Origin: Gammaproteobacteria bacterium | GTDB lineage: Bacteria > Pseudomonadota > Gammaproteobacteria > Coxiellales > Coxiellaceae | Direction: 5' to 3' | Length of the DNA stretch: 64,000 bases | Assembly: GCA_030425685.1 (NCBI GenBank) | Contig: JAUIAD010000001.1 | Location: 310,001-374,000 of the forward strand | Shown here: one piece after another, positions 45,289-53,963 of the stretch | How the letters are laid out: every line of letters starts with the position of its first letter | Position numbering within the stretch: position 1 is the first letter of the stretch | Translations under genes and position numbers: made by a program | Notes under the pieces: generated by a model | Told to the model about the DNA's origin: nothing | Database searches by the model: none | Seen by the model: only the letters and a program-made list of their open reading frames with translations

Positions 45289-46692
45289 ATGCGTTTAAGT
45301 GGCGACACAAATACTGATAAGAATGCTGATAGTAAAGGTGCGCAGCCAGACATTGATTGGGTCTATCTTGGACGTGGAGTTTATCGAATCGTTTTTGTTT
45401 GTCATGACACCGGGCATCGACTGGTAAACGGCAGCGACTACTCAGGTCCTTGGGTGCGTAAGCAGAAAGCGGAGATTCTTAGTGGATATGCTGTTGGTGT
45501 ACCGGATTATGAAATTGATATGCATAAACCTGCTAGATTGGCGCGGGTTATTAATTTAATAGAGCCAGATCTGTCGCCTGGAGAGTATCAGGGTGACCTG
45601 GTGTTAGCTTATATTGAGGGGGAGGCATCGACCCATGATCAAGTTTCTTGTAAGCTGATTGAAATCTATCGGCGTTCACGTTTTATTATTTTAGATCCGC
45701 TGTCGGGGAAAAACTTTGTTACGAGCAAAGACGGGAAGGTAAGGTGTTTAGACTATGGTAATGCGAAACATCGAGCTGAAGATGTTAGTCTGAGATGCTG
45801 GGAGGTAGAAAAGCATAGGTGGTTTGATGAGTGGCGTAAAGCTGGTTATGAAGATGTGAAGCCCTATTGTGTTGTTGAAGGCTTAAATTATCTTGAGGAG
45901 CACTTAGAGGAAAAACAAATTAAAGACAAGCATATTACGCTTGATATTGTTTTGACGGTTAATGAGTTTCGCAAGAATGATATTGCTATTACAGAGTCAG
46001 TGCTCGATCAAATGGCTTCGTTGTCAAATAAGCAGGTGTTAAAGGAATTTGTAAACGAGTTTGTTGCTGTTGGTAATAAAAAGTTTAAATTTACTAAAGA
46101 GGCGCTCAATATTCTGTTGTCTAGTGAAAAGCTATTCTCGTTAAACCGGCTTGGTCAAGCCGTTAAGATTCTTAAGGATAATAAAGCGAGGCTTCTAAAT
46201 AATGATGCGCTTTATAAAAGCTTTTTATATTTGTATCAGCACCTTTTAGCAAAAATTGTTAATGAACTTCAAAAGGGTTCGCGTTGTAATAGAGAGAGAA
46301 TTTATGAGGCGCTTACGGTTGCCGATAATCATGTTAGTATGTTTAGCGCGATCACAAATGCAAACAAAAAGTATGAAGATAAATGTGATGCGGTTATGGC
46401 ATGTTGGCAGAATTCTTTGTCAGCAAGTGCTAAAACGCCTTTAAAAAGTGACTGGAGATTATATGCTAGCATTGCTGTAGCTGCGCTTGGCGCAGTTGTA
46501 GGTGGTGTGGTTTTAGGTCTACTCACCGGTGGTGCAGGCACGGTTTTTGGTAGTATGTTTGGCTTTTATGTGTGTGGTGGTAGTGCTTTAGTTACCGGTG
46601 TATCTTCTGCGTGCGGTTTTTTCAAGTCACGGGGTAGTGATGCGCGAGTTAGTGCGGTGAAAAGAGCAGCGTTGTCTGCTCTTGAGCCTTGA
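45289..46692 (+). CDS. Protein-kinase-like protein with C-terminal membrane region, candidate effector
   Basis: The 467-residue product reads WVYLGRGVYRIVFVC near residue 23-38, like the glycine-rich loop. GPWVRKQKAEIL follows, with a candidate ATP-binding Lys. RFIILDPLSGKNFVTSKDGK near 131-150 and VRCLDYGNAKH near 151-161 have the D-x5-N and D-x-G spacing of a catalytic loop and metal-binding motif. This suggests a divergent kinase. The middle (about 220-380) is helical and charged, and two hydrophobic Gly/Ala-rich segments lie at about 392-440. The PmrA-type promoter shared with icm/dot genes and the eukaryote-like motifs make it the best effector candidate here. Kinase activity is unproven and the motifs are read by eye. 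Confidence 0.75.
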   Translation: MRLSGDTNTDKNADSKGAQPDIDWVYLGRGVYRIVFVCHDTGHRLVNGSDYSGPWVRKQKAEILSGYAVGVPDYEIDMHKPARLARVINLIEPDLSPGEYQGDLVLAYIEGEASTHDQVSCKLIEIYRRSRFIILDPLSGKNFVTSKDGKVRCLDYGNAKHRAEDVSLRCWEVEKHRWFDEWRKAGYEDVKPYCVVEGLNYLEEHLEEKQIKDKHITLDIVLTVNEFRKNDIAITESVLDQMASLSNKQVLKEFVNEFVAVGNKKFKFTKEALNILLSSEKLFSLNRLGQAVKILKDNKARLLNNDALYKSFLYLYQHLLAKIVNELQKGSRCNRERIYEALTVADNHVSMFSAITNANKKYEDKCDAVMACWQNSLSASAKTPLKSDWRLYASIAVAALGAVVGGVVLGLLTGGAGTVFGSMFGFYVCGGSALVTGVSSACGFFKSRGSDARVSAVKRAALSALEP

Positions 46693-46764
46693 GAGGGAAA
46701 AGAGGAAAGGTTGCGCTCTGATTCCGTGCAGAATATAGCTTAGGAGTGTATTGCTGGAGAGAAG

Positions 46765-48009
46765 ATGAAAAAAAATAACGTATTTGGTCCTATTGCTAAT
46801 TCTTCGCCAAATATTTTTTGGTTTTGTGCTTTGCTTGTTTTTATTGGTATGACAGGCTCATTAACGATTGATATGTATGTGCCTTCTATGCCGAGTATCG
46901 CGCATGCCTTTTCCACTTCTTCCACAGCTATAAAAGATAGTATTACATTATATTTAGTGACCTATGGTTTAGGGCAGTTATTTTATGGGCCGATTGCTGA
47001 TTGTTTTGGTCGTAAAAAAATTGTTTTACTTGCCGTTATTGTTGGTTTGTTGGGTTCGCTTTGTTGCTTTTATTCATCTTCGATTACCCTTTTTTATTTG
47101 GGTAGAGTATTGCAAGGTGCGGGATACGCAGCTATTGCTGTATCAGCACCAGCTATGGCGCGCGACGTATTAACGGATAAACAATTTGCTCAGGCCGGGT
47201 CAATTTTATCGATGGTTTTTGGTTTGGGGCCAGTTTTGTCACCGCTGTTAGGAAGTTATATTTCTCACTATTTTGGTTGGCGCATGGTATTTGAAGTTAT
47301 TTCGCTTTATTCTTTTTTGGTTTTTTTGGCCATTGTTTTTTTAATTCCTGAAACGCAAGATAAGAAGGATCGACATCAATTTCATATTGTTCCTATTTTG
47401 AAAACCTATTATGAGATTTTCAAGCATCCTGTTTTTCTTGCCAATGCGATGAGTAAATCAATTGCTTATACGGGTTTTATGGTTTTTTATACCGTTACGC
47501 CGTTTATGCTGCAAGGGCATTTGCATTTGACGACAGTGCAATATGGTTGGGTAACCTTGGCGTTAACATTAACTATTTTATTAGCTAAAATGGTGAATAC
47601 GTTTATCCTTAATGTGGTTAATATTGAGAAGTTGATTTTTTACTCTACTATATTATTGGCATTTTCTGGTTTGTTGTTATTGGTGGTGGCCTTAACGGGG
47701 GCGTATTCTCTGTATGCGATTTTAATTCCTTTTATGGTCTTTGGTATTGCTAGTGGCTTTTTATTTTCTAATACTACGGTGGTTTCCTATCAGCCTTTTA
47801 AAGGAAAGGCAGCGGGCAGTGTGTCAGGTTTGTTAAGTGGCTTGCAGTTAATTTCTGCCTTTGTGGGTGCTTTTATTGCGGCACATTTGGGTTTGTCTAC
47901 GCTTTTGCCTTTGGGTATCTTTATGACGCTGATTACTGCTTTGGTATTGTGGCAGTATATATATTTAACTAGGCAAAGCGAGGTTAAGCAAGATCAATTA
48001 AAAGCGTAA
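46765..48009 (+). CDS. Bcr/CflA-type multidrug exporter of the major facilitator superfamily
   Basis: The 414-residue product has 12 membrane segments. It carries the Bcr/CflA hallmarks: SLTIDMYVPSMPSIAHAF in segment 1, QLFYGPIADCFGRKKIVL between segments 2 and 3, and GRVLQGAGYAAIAVSAPAMA-RD with FGLGPVLSPLLGSYI in segments 4-5. These proton-driven pumps export drugs and sometimes amino acids or siderophores. The ATG follows GGAGAG. It lies between the candidate effector and the kinase cassette with no evident operon partner. Confidence 0.92.
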   Translation: MKKNNVFGPIANSSPNIFWFCALLVFIGMTGSLTIDMYVPSMPSIAHAFSTSSTAIKDSITLYLVTYGLGQLFYGPIADCFGRKKIVLLAVIVGLLGSLCCFYSSSITLFYLGRVLQGAGYAAIAVSAPAMARDVLTDKQFAQAGSILSMVFGLGPVLSPLLGSYISHYFGWRMVFEVISLYSFLVFLAIVFLIPETQDKKDRHQFHIVPILKTYYEIFKHPVFLANAMSKSIAYTGFMVFYTVTPFMLQGHLHLTTVQYGWVTLALTLTILLAKMVNTFILNVVNIEKLIFYSTILLAFSGLLLLVVALTGAYSLYAILIPFMVFGIASGFLFSNTTVVSYQPFKGKAAGSVSGLLSGLQLISAFVGAFIAAHLGLSTLLPLGIFMTLITALVLWQYIYLTRQSEVKQDQLKA

Positions 48010-48082
48010 AAATAATATCAACGCTATTCTCTTTCTCTATGTAAAATGCACTGCGCAAAGTCAACTGCCTAGAAGAAGTAGG

Positions 48083-50263
48083 CTATTTAATCTCAACATG
48101 GGATATTAATGGTTTAGGCAATAATGCAACGCCATCAGTTGCGCACTGGTTCTGTACTTCAGAATGGTGGAAATTATTGGTGACTAAGATGGCACAATCT
48201 TTTAAATGAAACTCTTTGATATAATCAAGGCCTAGTTTGGGGCAGCCCTCAATATCATAATCCATCAGGACTAGTTTATCTTCGGTAAGTTCTAATGCCT
48301 CGATAAACTGTTGTTCATTAAAGCATGAGTGCAAGATAATATTGGCGTCCTTTTTTATATAAGGAGCGAGGATATTTTCCCACTGTTTGTGTGCCAAAGG
48401 GTCGTCGTCAAAAATAATAATATCACCAGACGGGGGTAAAGTGATGGTATCCATCCACCATTTGGGTGTTGGTTGTGTCAGGGGCAGGATAATATTGATT
48501 TCTGTACCTTGATCTGGCTCCGAATCAATACGTGTTGATCCTTTCCATTGGCGCACTTTTTTCATTACGTAATTGAGCCCATGTTCGGTTTTTTCTTCTG
48601 ATACTATGGCATTAATATCACTATCCGTTAGGCCGGGGCCTGAATCTTTTACCGATAGGGTAAAGTATGGTTCTGCTGCTTGATATTTAATTTGGCAGGA
48701 AATGATTTTTTGCTGCTGTTCTTTAGTTGCAGCGATAGCGTGGTTAATTAAATTAGATAACACGCGAAAAAAATGATGCGTGGCGATATTAGTTATCACA
48801 AACCAAGCTGATGGTGCAACATGATATTCTACGGTTACCCCCAAATGGACATATTGAATCGACTTTTGCTGCATCAGTTCAAGAAATAAAATAGCAATAT
48901 ATTTGCTTTGCGAAAGCTTAGTTTGTTCGCGGTTGTCATCATCGGCAGACTTGCCTTGTAATGCGAGTAAATCATTGGCGGTAACATTAATGCGTGCTAA
49001 GGCGTTTTTGTATATTAGCCATTCTTTGTGGTCTAGTCTTTGTTCCACTTCATCGGAAAGTATGGATAATACTGATAACGGTGTTCTAATATCGTGAGCA
49101 GCTTGACCTACCACTTTAAATAATTTCTTTTGGTTGGCAGTTTTTTCAGAAATTAGTTCCATTTTATGCTGCAGAAATTTTGAGAATTGGCGTAGTTCAA
49201 TAAAGTTTAACTTGTTAAATATGGCTAGTGCTTTAGGTGTTGAGGTTGTAAATGAGGCGATTAACATTTTAATACGGTAGTAATCTTGCGAAAACATGCG
49301 CGCAAAGAAGATTGTAAGCAATGATAGGAGGCTCATAAATGGGATAAGCAATTTGATATTTGAATTAAATATTAAATCCGTATAGCTTAGCTGTTCATCA
49401 ATAAAATATATCTTTGTGCCGATAAGTAAGAAAAGTATAGCGGCAATACTGTTGCCCCAATAAATAATCTGAGTGCGTGTGCTGTCTACGGAGTAGAGTA
49501 TGTGTTGACCGCGTGCTTCTTCGTTAAAAACTAGTTTATAGGCACTGAAGATAATAAAAAATCGTCCTAGTAGATAACAAAAAGCATCAGCGCCATGAGG
49601 TAGTGTTGTCGCAATAATAATAATTAAAAAACCTGTTGCTAAAATGGTGAGCTGTAAATCACGCAGCATCGCTAAGCAAAAAATAATTAATACGAATAAA
49701 ACAATATCGCGACAAGCAATAATGATTTTCCAGGTGGCAAAATCGGTGTTGCCAGTAAAATTGCTAAAAGGTGCAATAATAAAAACAATGGCTAGTGTGG
49801 CTGTTATAACGGTAGGTATAAAGGGTGTTAATTTGCTAAGATTGTTTCTAGCTGTTGCAACCAGCTGTCCACTTATCAGCCCCCAAGCGATAATTTGAAT
49901 GGCAATTGCGGAACCATGGATAATCATAATAGCGGTATCATCAATAGGGTAATAGGCGCCAGCATGACTGCTGGGTGCTGTGCCAAAAGATAATACGGTT
50001 AAAAAAATAGATAGAATGGCCGCAATGCCTAAAAGAATAATAAAAATTTTCCATAAGCCCGATATTTTGCGCGCCAGGGCAATACATAGACCGATAAAAG
50101 TCATATCGAGTATAATATAGGGTGTTTTGGTTAGTAGTAATTGGTTTGCTAATGAGATATGTGCTTTGTGCACAAGTAAATAGACTAGCAGCGTATAAAA
50201 TACGGCAATGACAAAAAGCAAGGATAGTATTTTAATTGCTTTTTTTTCTTCATTACTCTGCAT
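48083..50263 (-). CDS. Hybrid sensor kinase A1: intact His, damaged ATPase domain, intact receiver
   Basis: The 726-residue product has about ten membrane segments (1-326) and the motif YSVDSTRTQIIYWGNSIA near 255-272, shared by all four large kinases here. A HisKA domain carries QAAHDIRTPLS (His390). In the HATPase domain the N box reads NLINHAIAAT, with His508 in place of the Mg-binding Asn. The DSGPG box is kept, but the second Gly box is reduced to EHGLNYV. After WWMDTITLP comes a receiver with IIIFDDD, acceptor Asp668 in LVLMDYDIEG, LVTN and LPKPL. It is the distal gene of a pair with 50278-52533 (14-base gap) and probably works with it. Confidence 0.85.
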   Translation of the reverse strand: MQSNEEKKAIKILSLLFVIAVFYTLLVYLLVHKAHISLANQLLLTKTPYIILDMTFIGLCIALARKISGLWKIFIILLGIAAILSIFLTVLSFGTAPSSHAGAYYPIDDTAIMIIHGSAIAIQIIAWGLISGQLVATARNNLSKLTPFIPTVITATLAIVFIIAPFSNFTGNTDFATWKIIIACRDIVLFVLIIFCLAMLRDLQLTILATGFLIIIIATTLPHGADAFCYLLGRFFIIFSAYKLVFNEEARGQHILYSVDSTRTQIIYWGNSIAAILFLLIGTKIYFIDEQLSYTDLIFNSNIKLLIPFMSLLSLLTIFFARMFSQDYYRIKMLIASFTTSTPKALAIFNKLNFIELRQFSKFLQHKMELISEKTANQKKLFKVVGQAAHDIRTPLSVLSILSDEVEQRLDHKEWLIYKNALARINVTANDLLALQGKSADDDNREQTKLSQSKYIAILFLELMQQKSIQYVHLGVTVEYHVAPSAWFVITNIATHHFFRVLSNLINHAIAATKEQQQKIISCQIKYQAAEPYFTLSVKDSGPGLTDSDINAIVSEEKTEHGLNYVMKKVRQWKGSTRIDSEPDQGTEINIILPLTQPTPKWWMDTITLPPSGDIIIFDDDPLAHKQWENILAPYIKKDANIILHSCFNEQQFIEALELTEDKLVLMDYDIEGCPKLGLDYIKEFHLKDCAILVTNNFHHSEVQNQCATDGVALLPKPLISHVEIK

Positions 50264-50277
50264 GCTGTAAAAACCTT

Positions 50278-52533
50278 TTAGTCGCTTACTTTAATTGTAA
50301 TGTGTTGTGCTAGCGGTTTAGGTAATAATTTAATATTTTCCGCTGTGCAATGTGCCTGTACCTTTTCATCGTGTGATATATGAGTGAAGAAAATAGCGCA
50401 ATGGTGGAGTTTATATTTGCTGATCATGGTTAAACCTTGCATCGGATCTTCTTCAGTATCAGTATCGATGATAATTAATTGTTTTCCTGAGGGCTTGATA
50501 GATTGCTCAAGATCGCTTTTCGTATAGCAGTGTATTAACGTAATATTGGGTAAATCCTTTTTGTGGCTTGCAAAAAGAGTTTCCCACAGGTGGTGGTAGA
50601 AAACATCGCCATCATAAATAATAATTGTGCCCTCTTTGGGGGCTTCTACATGGTCTGTCCACCACGAAGGAATCGGTAGTAATACAGGTAAAGTTATAAT
50701 AAATTCTGTGCCTTGCTTTTCTTGAGAGGATATTTGACAATGGCCATGCCACTTTTTTAAAGTCTCCATTACGTAATGTAAGCCAATGCCGTATCCTTTT
50801 TCGCGTGTTGTTTTGCTTTGTCCTGCGAGAATCTTATCTATTTGCGTTTGGCTCATGCCTTTGCCGCTATCTTTAATTGCGACTTGAAATGTTTTGGCGT
50901 TGGGTGTGTATCGCATATGACAGGTGATAACTCTTTCTTTCTGGCCTTCGGTCGCTTCTACGGCGTTGTTTATTAAGTTAGATATAATGCGATAAAAATC
51001 ACTTCGCGCTATTTTGGCGACAACAAACCACGCGCGAGTGTCAATTTTTGTTTTAAAATTTATATCATCTTTATTATATTGCGTGTTTTTTTCTAGCATT
51101 AATTCGTGAAAGGTGATGCCAATGTAGTTGGCGGTCAGTGATGATTGGTTTTGTTCGAATGGATTAATATTACTCTGTGGGTCAAGAGCCAATAGTTCGT
51201 TGGCAATGCCTTTAATATGTGTCAGGCCGATTTTATAAATACTCTGTTGGTCAGCATCGAGATCATCTTCAAATTTCCGTGATAAGTCTGTGATCAGTGA
51301 GAGTGGTTTTTGAATATTGTTAGCAATATGCTTGGTCATGGAAATCAGTTGCTTTTCTTTAGCTGTTTTTTGCCTAAAGATACCCAGTTGCTCGATAAGA
51401 TAGCGGTTGAGTCGACGCAATTCTTTAAAGTAAAGAGGCTTTTTTTCAAGTTGTTTTCTTTTTTTAGGATTGTCGAAATTTGACATCACTCTGCCGATGG
51501 TGTTGAAGTCCTTGGTGAATAATCTTGTGAATGATAGCGTTAATAGTGATAACAGGCTGACAAAAGGGATAAAAACAATAACGTGAGTATGTAGTAGAAG
51601 TTGTGCATTTTTAAAATCTTCAGCAAATACTACATTGCGAATACCAAGTAATAAAAATAGTGTTGAAGCAATACTGTTTCCCCAATAGCCAATTTGTGCC
51701 CGTGCGCTATCGATGGGATAAAACCATTTTTTGGTATTATGGTTTTCATTATTGATTAACATTAATAAACTATATGCTTGTAATAAATCACTGAAGGTCC
51801 ACATAAACTGTGAAGGTGTCAGGTTGGAAAAATAGGGTAAGAAAAAGTAAATGTTGGTGCCCATGATGTCACCCATGACATGAATAATATAGCTGAGAAT
51901 AAATAAAATAATAGCAGTGTTTTTGGCGATGGGCAGGCAATAAATTAAAAAAGCAAATAACAAAACATCGTAGGTGGCATTCATAATTGCCCATACAGAA
52001 AGGTGCTGGCTAGCTTGGTAATAGTGAAATAACCATAACATATAGCCGACGGCTACCAGGATGGTTAAGGCGCAGGGTAAGCTTGGGATTAGCATTTTAA
52101 TTTTTGCACGTGAGTTTCTTATCGCCAGAATAGCGAGAAATACCCAATAAACGGGTCTTAGGATAAAGAAGATTGTATGTAGGATATTAGTTGTTAATGA
52201 TTGGAAGGGGGCTGATGGGCTATTGCTTTGCCAGAACAAAACAATCAATTGGGTAGCAACAACGGTACGGATTATATTTTCTATGCCAATCAGAATAAAT
52301 ATCGCTCGCCATGCACCAGAGAAGTATTTCTGCAAGATAAAGCACAAGGCAATAACAGCGAGATCAAGGACGGCATTAGCCGATAAGCTTAAGATGGGTA
52401 TTGTCAAGTTTGATGCAGTAAGCTGGTGGCTTAAATGCATGGCCAGCAGAAACAGCAGGGTCAGCACGACCAGGCCGAATAAATGCAGCCAGTGGAAGCG
52501 TTTCCATAATTCAATGTGTTGACGTCCGTGCAT
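50278..52533 (-). CDS. Hybrid sensor kinase B1: no phospho-accepting His, intact ATPase domain
   Basis: The ATG at 52533, preceded by AAGG, is preferred over an in-frame start 39 bases upstream; it gives 751 residues. The product has about ten membrane segments and the YPIDSARAQIGYWGNSIA motif. In the H box (HIANNIQKPLSLI) the position of the histidine is Asn405. The HATPase domain is complete: NLINNAVEAT, IKDSGKGMS and KGYGIGLHYV. A C-terminal receiver keeps DGD, the acceptor in IIIDTDTEED, a Thr and LLPKPL. It is divergent from the regulator gene at 52558 by only 24 bases. As written it can bind ATP but cannot autophosphorylate on His, so it should act on a partner, most simply A1. Confidence 0.85.
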   Translation of the reverse strand: MHGRQHIELWKRFHWLHLFGLVVLTLLFLLAMHLSHQLTASNLTIPILSLSANAVLDLAVIALCFILQKYFSGAWRAIFILIGIENIIRTVVATQLIVLFWQSNSPSAPFQSLTTNILHTIFFILRPVYWVFLAILAIRNSRAKIKMLIPSLPCALTILVAVGYMLWLFHYYQASQHLSVWAIMNATYDVLLFAFLIYCLPIAKNTAIILFILSYIIHVMGDIMGTNIYFFLPYFSNLTPSQFMWTFSDLLQAYSLLMLINNENHNTKKWFYPIDSARAQIGYWGNSIASTLFLLLGIRNVVFAEDFKNAQLLLHTHVIVFIPFVSLLSLLTLSFTRLFTKDFNTIGRVMSNFDNPKKRKQLEKKPLYFKELRRLNRYLIEQLGIFRQKTAKEKQLISMTKHIANNIQKPLSLITDLSRKFEDDLDADQQSIYKIGLTHIKGIANELLALDPQSNINPFEQNQSSLTANYIGITFHELMLEKNTQYNKDDINFKTKIDTRAWFVVAKIARSDFYRIISNLINNAVEATEGQKERVITCHMRYTPNAKTFQVAIKDSGKGMSQTQIDKILAGQSKTTREKGYGIGLHYVMETLKKWHGHCQISSQEKQGTEFIITLPVLLPIPSWWTDHVEAPKEGTIIIYDGDVFYHHLWETLFASHKKDLPNITLIHCYTKSDLEQSIKPSGKQLIIIDTDTEEDPMQGLTMISKYKLHHCAIFFTHISHDEKVQAHCTAENIKLLPKPLAQHITIKVSD

Positions 52534-52557
52534 TACCTTATAGTATACTGTATGTAT
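52534..52557. promoter_or_regulatory. 24-base divergent start region with TATACTATAA
   Basis: Between the kinase B1 start (minus) and the regulator start (plus) lie only 24 bases, including TATACTATAA on the minus strand 5 bases before the ATG. The plus side has TATAGTATACTGTATG and no ribosome-binding site, so the regulator mRNA may be leaderless. The same TATACTATAA stands 4 bases before the start of kinase B2 (58389). Confidence 0.45.
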
Positions 52558-53292
52558 ATGGAGAAAAAGCACATATTAATTGTCGAAGATGACAATACTT
52601 TGTCAAAGTTACTACAAATGACTCTCTCAAAAGAGGGTTATAGCGTCGCTGTGGCTAAAAATGGTGCTGAATGCGATGAGCAGGTACAGAAAACGCCGCC
52701 TGATTTGATTATTCTTGATATTAATCTTAATGACCCAGGAAGAACGGGGCTTGATTTGTGTCGTGAATTGCGCAAAACGATGTCAATGCCGATTGTTATG
52801 TTGTCGGGTTCGATGGAGGATACGGATAAAATTCTTGCTTTGGAGGGTGGTGCTAATAACTATCTGACAAAACCGATTAACCCACGGGTGTTGATTTCAT
52901 TTATTAAAACGACTTTTAGTACGGCAAAGCCTGCGTCGACACAGCAAGGTGAGAGTGTTAAGCCGACGACGACGATCTTGGAGTTCTCTCAGTTTGTCTT
53001 GAATCTCAATGCGTTTACGCTTAGTACTAAAAAAGGGAAGAATATTGCGGTAAGCCCGGCAGAATTTAAATTGCTGCGTGTTTTTGCTGAGCATCCTCGT
53101 CATGTATTGTCGCGTGAGAAGATGTTGGATTATATTGGTGTTAATAGTGAAATTTATGATCGTAGTATTGATCGTTTTATTGTGCGTATACGAAAAAAAA
53201 TAGAAAAAGATCCGAAAAAGCCTACCTTAATTAAATCGGTTTATGGTGAGGGATATTTGCTTGATGCCGATGTTACGAAGAAAAGTGAATAA
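52558..53292 (+). CDS. OmpR/PhoB-type response regulator of cassette 1
   Basis: The start MEKKHILIVEDD at 52558 is chosen to match the regulator of cassette 2 (MKKHILIIEDD); upstream in-frame codons add unlikely residues. The 244-residue product has a receiver (1-120) with the acidic pair, acceptor Asp in LIILDINL, Ser in MLSGS and Lys in LTKP. A winged-helix DNA-binding domain follows (about 140-235: VSPAEFKLLRVFAEHPRHVL, DRFIVRIRKKIEKDP, IKSVYGEGY). It is divergent from kinases B1 and A1 and is their likely output. Confidence 0.93.
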   Translation: MEKKHILIVEDDNTLSKLLQMTLSKEGYSVAVAKNGAECDEQVQKTPPDLIILDINLNDPGRTGLDLCRELRKTMSMPIVMLSGSMEDTDKILALEGGANNYLTKPINPRVLISFIKTTFSTAKPASTQQGESVKPTTTILEFSQFVLNLNAFTLSTKKGKNIAVSPAEFKLLRVFAEHPRHVLSREKMLDYIGVNSEIYDRSIDRFIVRIRKKIEKDPKKPTLIKSVYGEGYLLDADVTKKSE

Positions 53293-53323
53293 TATTAATA
53301 GGCACAGTATAAAATGCAGTAAC

Positions 53324-53417
53324 GTAGGGGCGCAGCATGCTGCGCCCGCAAACATCCGCGGCACTGATCGTCTATAGCCATCAACACCCAAACGGGCACA
53401 GCATGCTGTGCCCCTAC
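53324..53417. repeat. 94-bp composite palindromic element, copy 3
   Basis: The unit has the same structure as 10971-11063: left palindrome GGGCGCAGCATGCTGCGCCC, a diverged middle with CAAACATCCGC, and right palindrome GGGCACAGCATGCTGTGCCC ending CCCCTAC. Conservation of the ends over the middle fits a mobile unit recognised by its ends. It fills most of 53293-53584. Confidence 0.85.
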
Positions 53418-53584
53418 GGATTCTAAATTAGTCATGCGCAAACACGAACACAAATACAGGAACCATAGGGGAGCAGGGTTATCAAAATTAATTCCTAATA
53501 CATTTTATACATATTATGTACACATTGATATGCGAATATAAGATATAGGTTAATAAATCAATGAGACAAAAGGTAAGAGGACAA

Positions 53585-53779
53585 ATGAAAACATCAAATA
53601 TAGAGCTAACCACTTGTTTATACTCAGGTTGTAAGAAGTCTGTTGATACCACTAAAACTTGCGGTAGTAGCCAGTCTGAGGGCCATAACCAACACAGTTG
53701 TACCACAGGCGCGTTGCCTAAAGTATTTTGTCAGCAACACCGTTTGCGCTGTGTCGACACAATGCCAAAGGCAGCCTAA
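53585..53779 (+). CDS. Small Cys-rich hypothetical protein
   Basis: The ATG at 53585 has AGAGGA at correct spacing, and yields a 64-residue product with six Cys (for example CLYSGCKK and VFCQQHRLRC) and several His. The spacing could hold a metal. No signal peptide or membrane segment is seen. I do not recognise it. An in-frame ATG at 53561 is a less likely start. The following 53780-53963 shows no gene. Confidence 0.5.
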   Translation: MKTSNIELTTCLYSGCKKSVDTTKTCGSSQSEGHNQHSCTTGALPKVFCQQHRLRCVDTMPKAA

Positions 53780-53963
53780 TACGTACGATCGTTTTATTGT
53801 ATCGGACTATGCGCTTGCCTAATGCGTATTTGTCCTGCGTTAACGGCTAGTGCTATCTTGCTAGCGTATGGAGATAACTGAAATACGATAGCATGTAGTT
53901 ATTAGATCCTGCTCTTTAAACATCGTCTTAATCATTTCAATGTCGTTTCTTTAAAAAAACATT

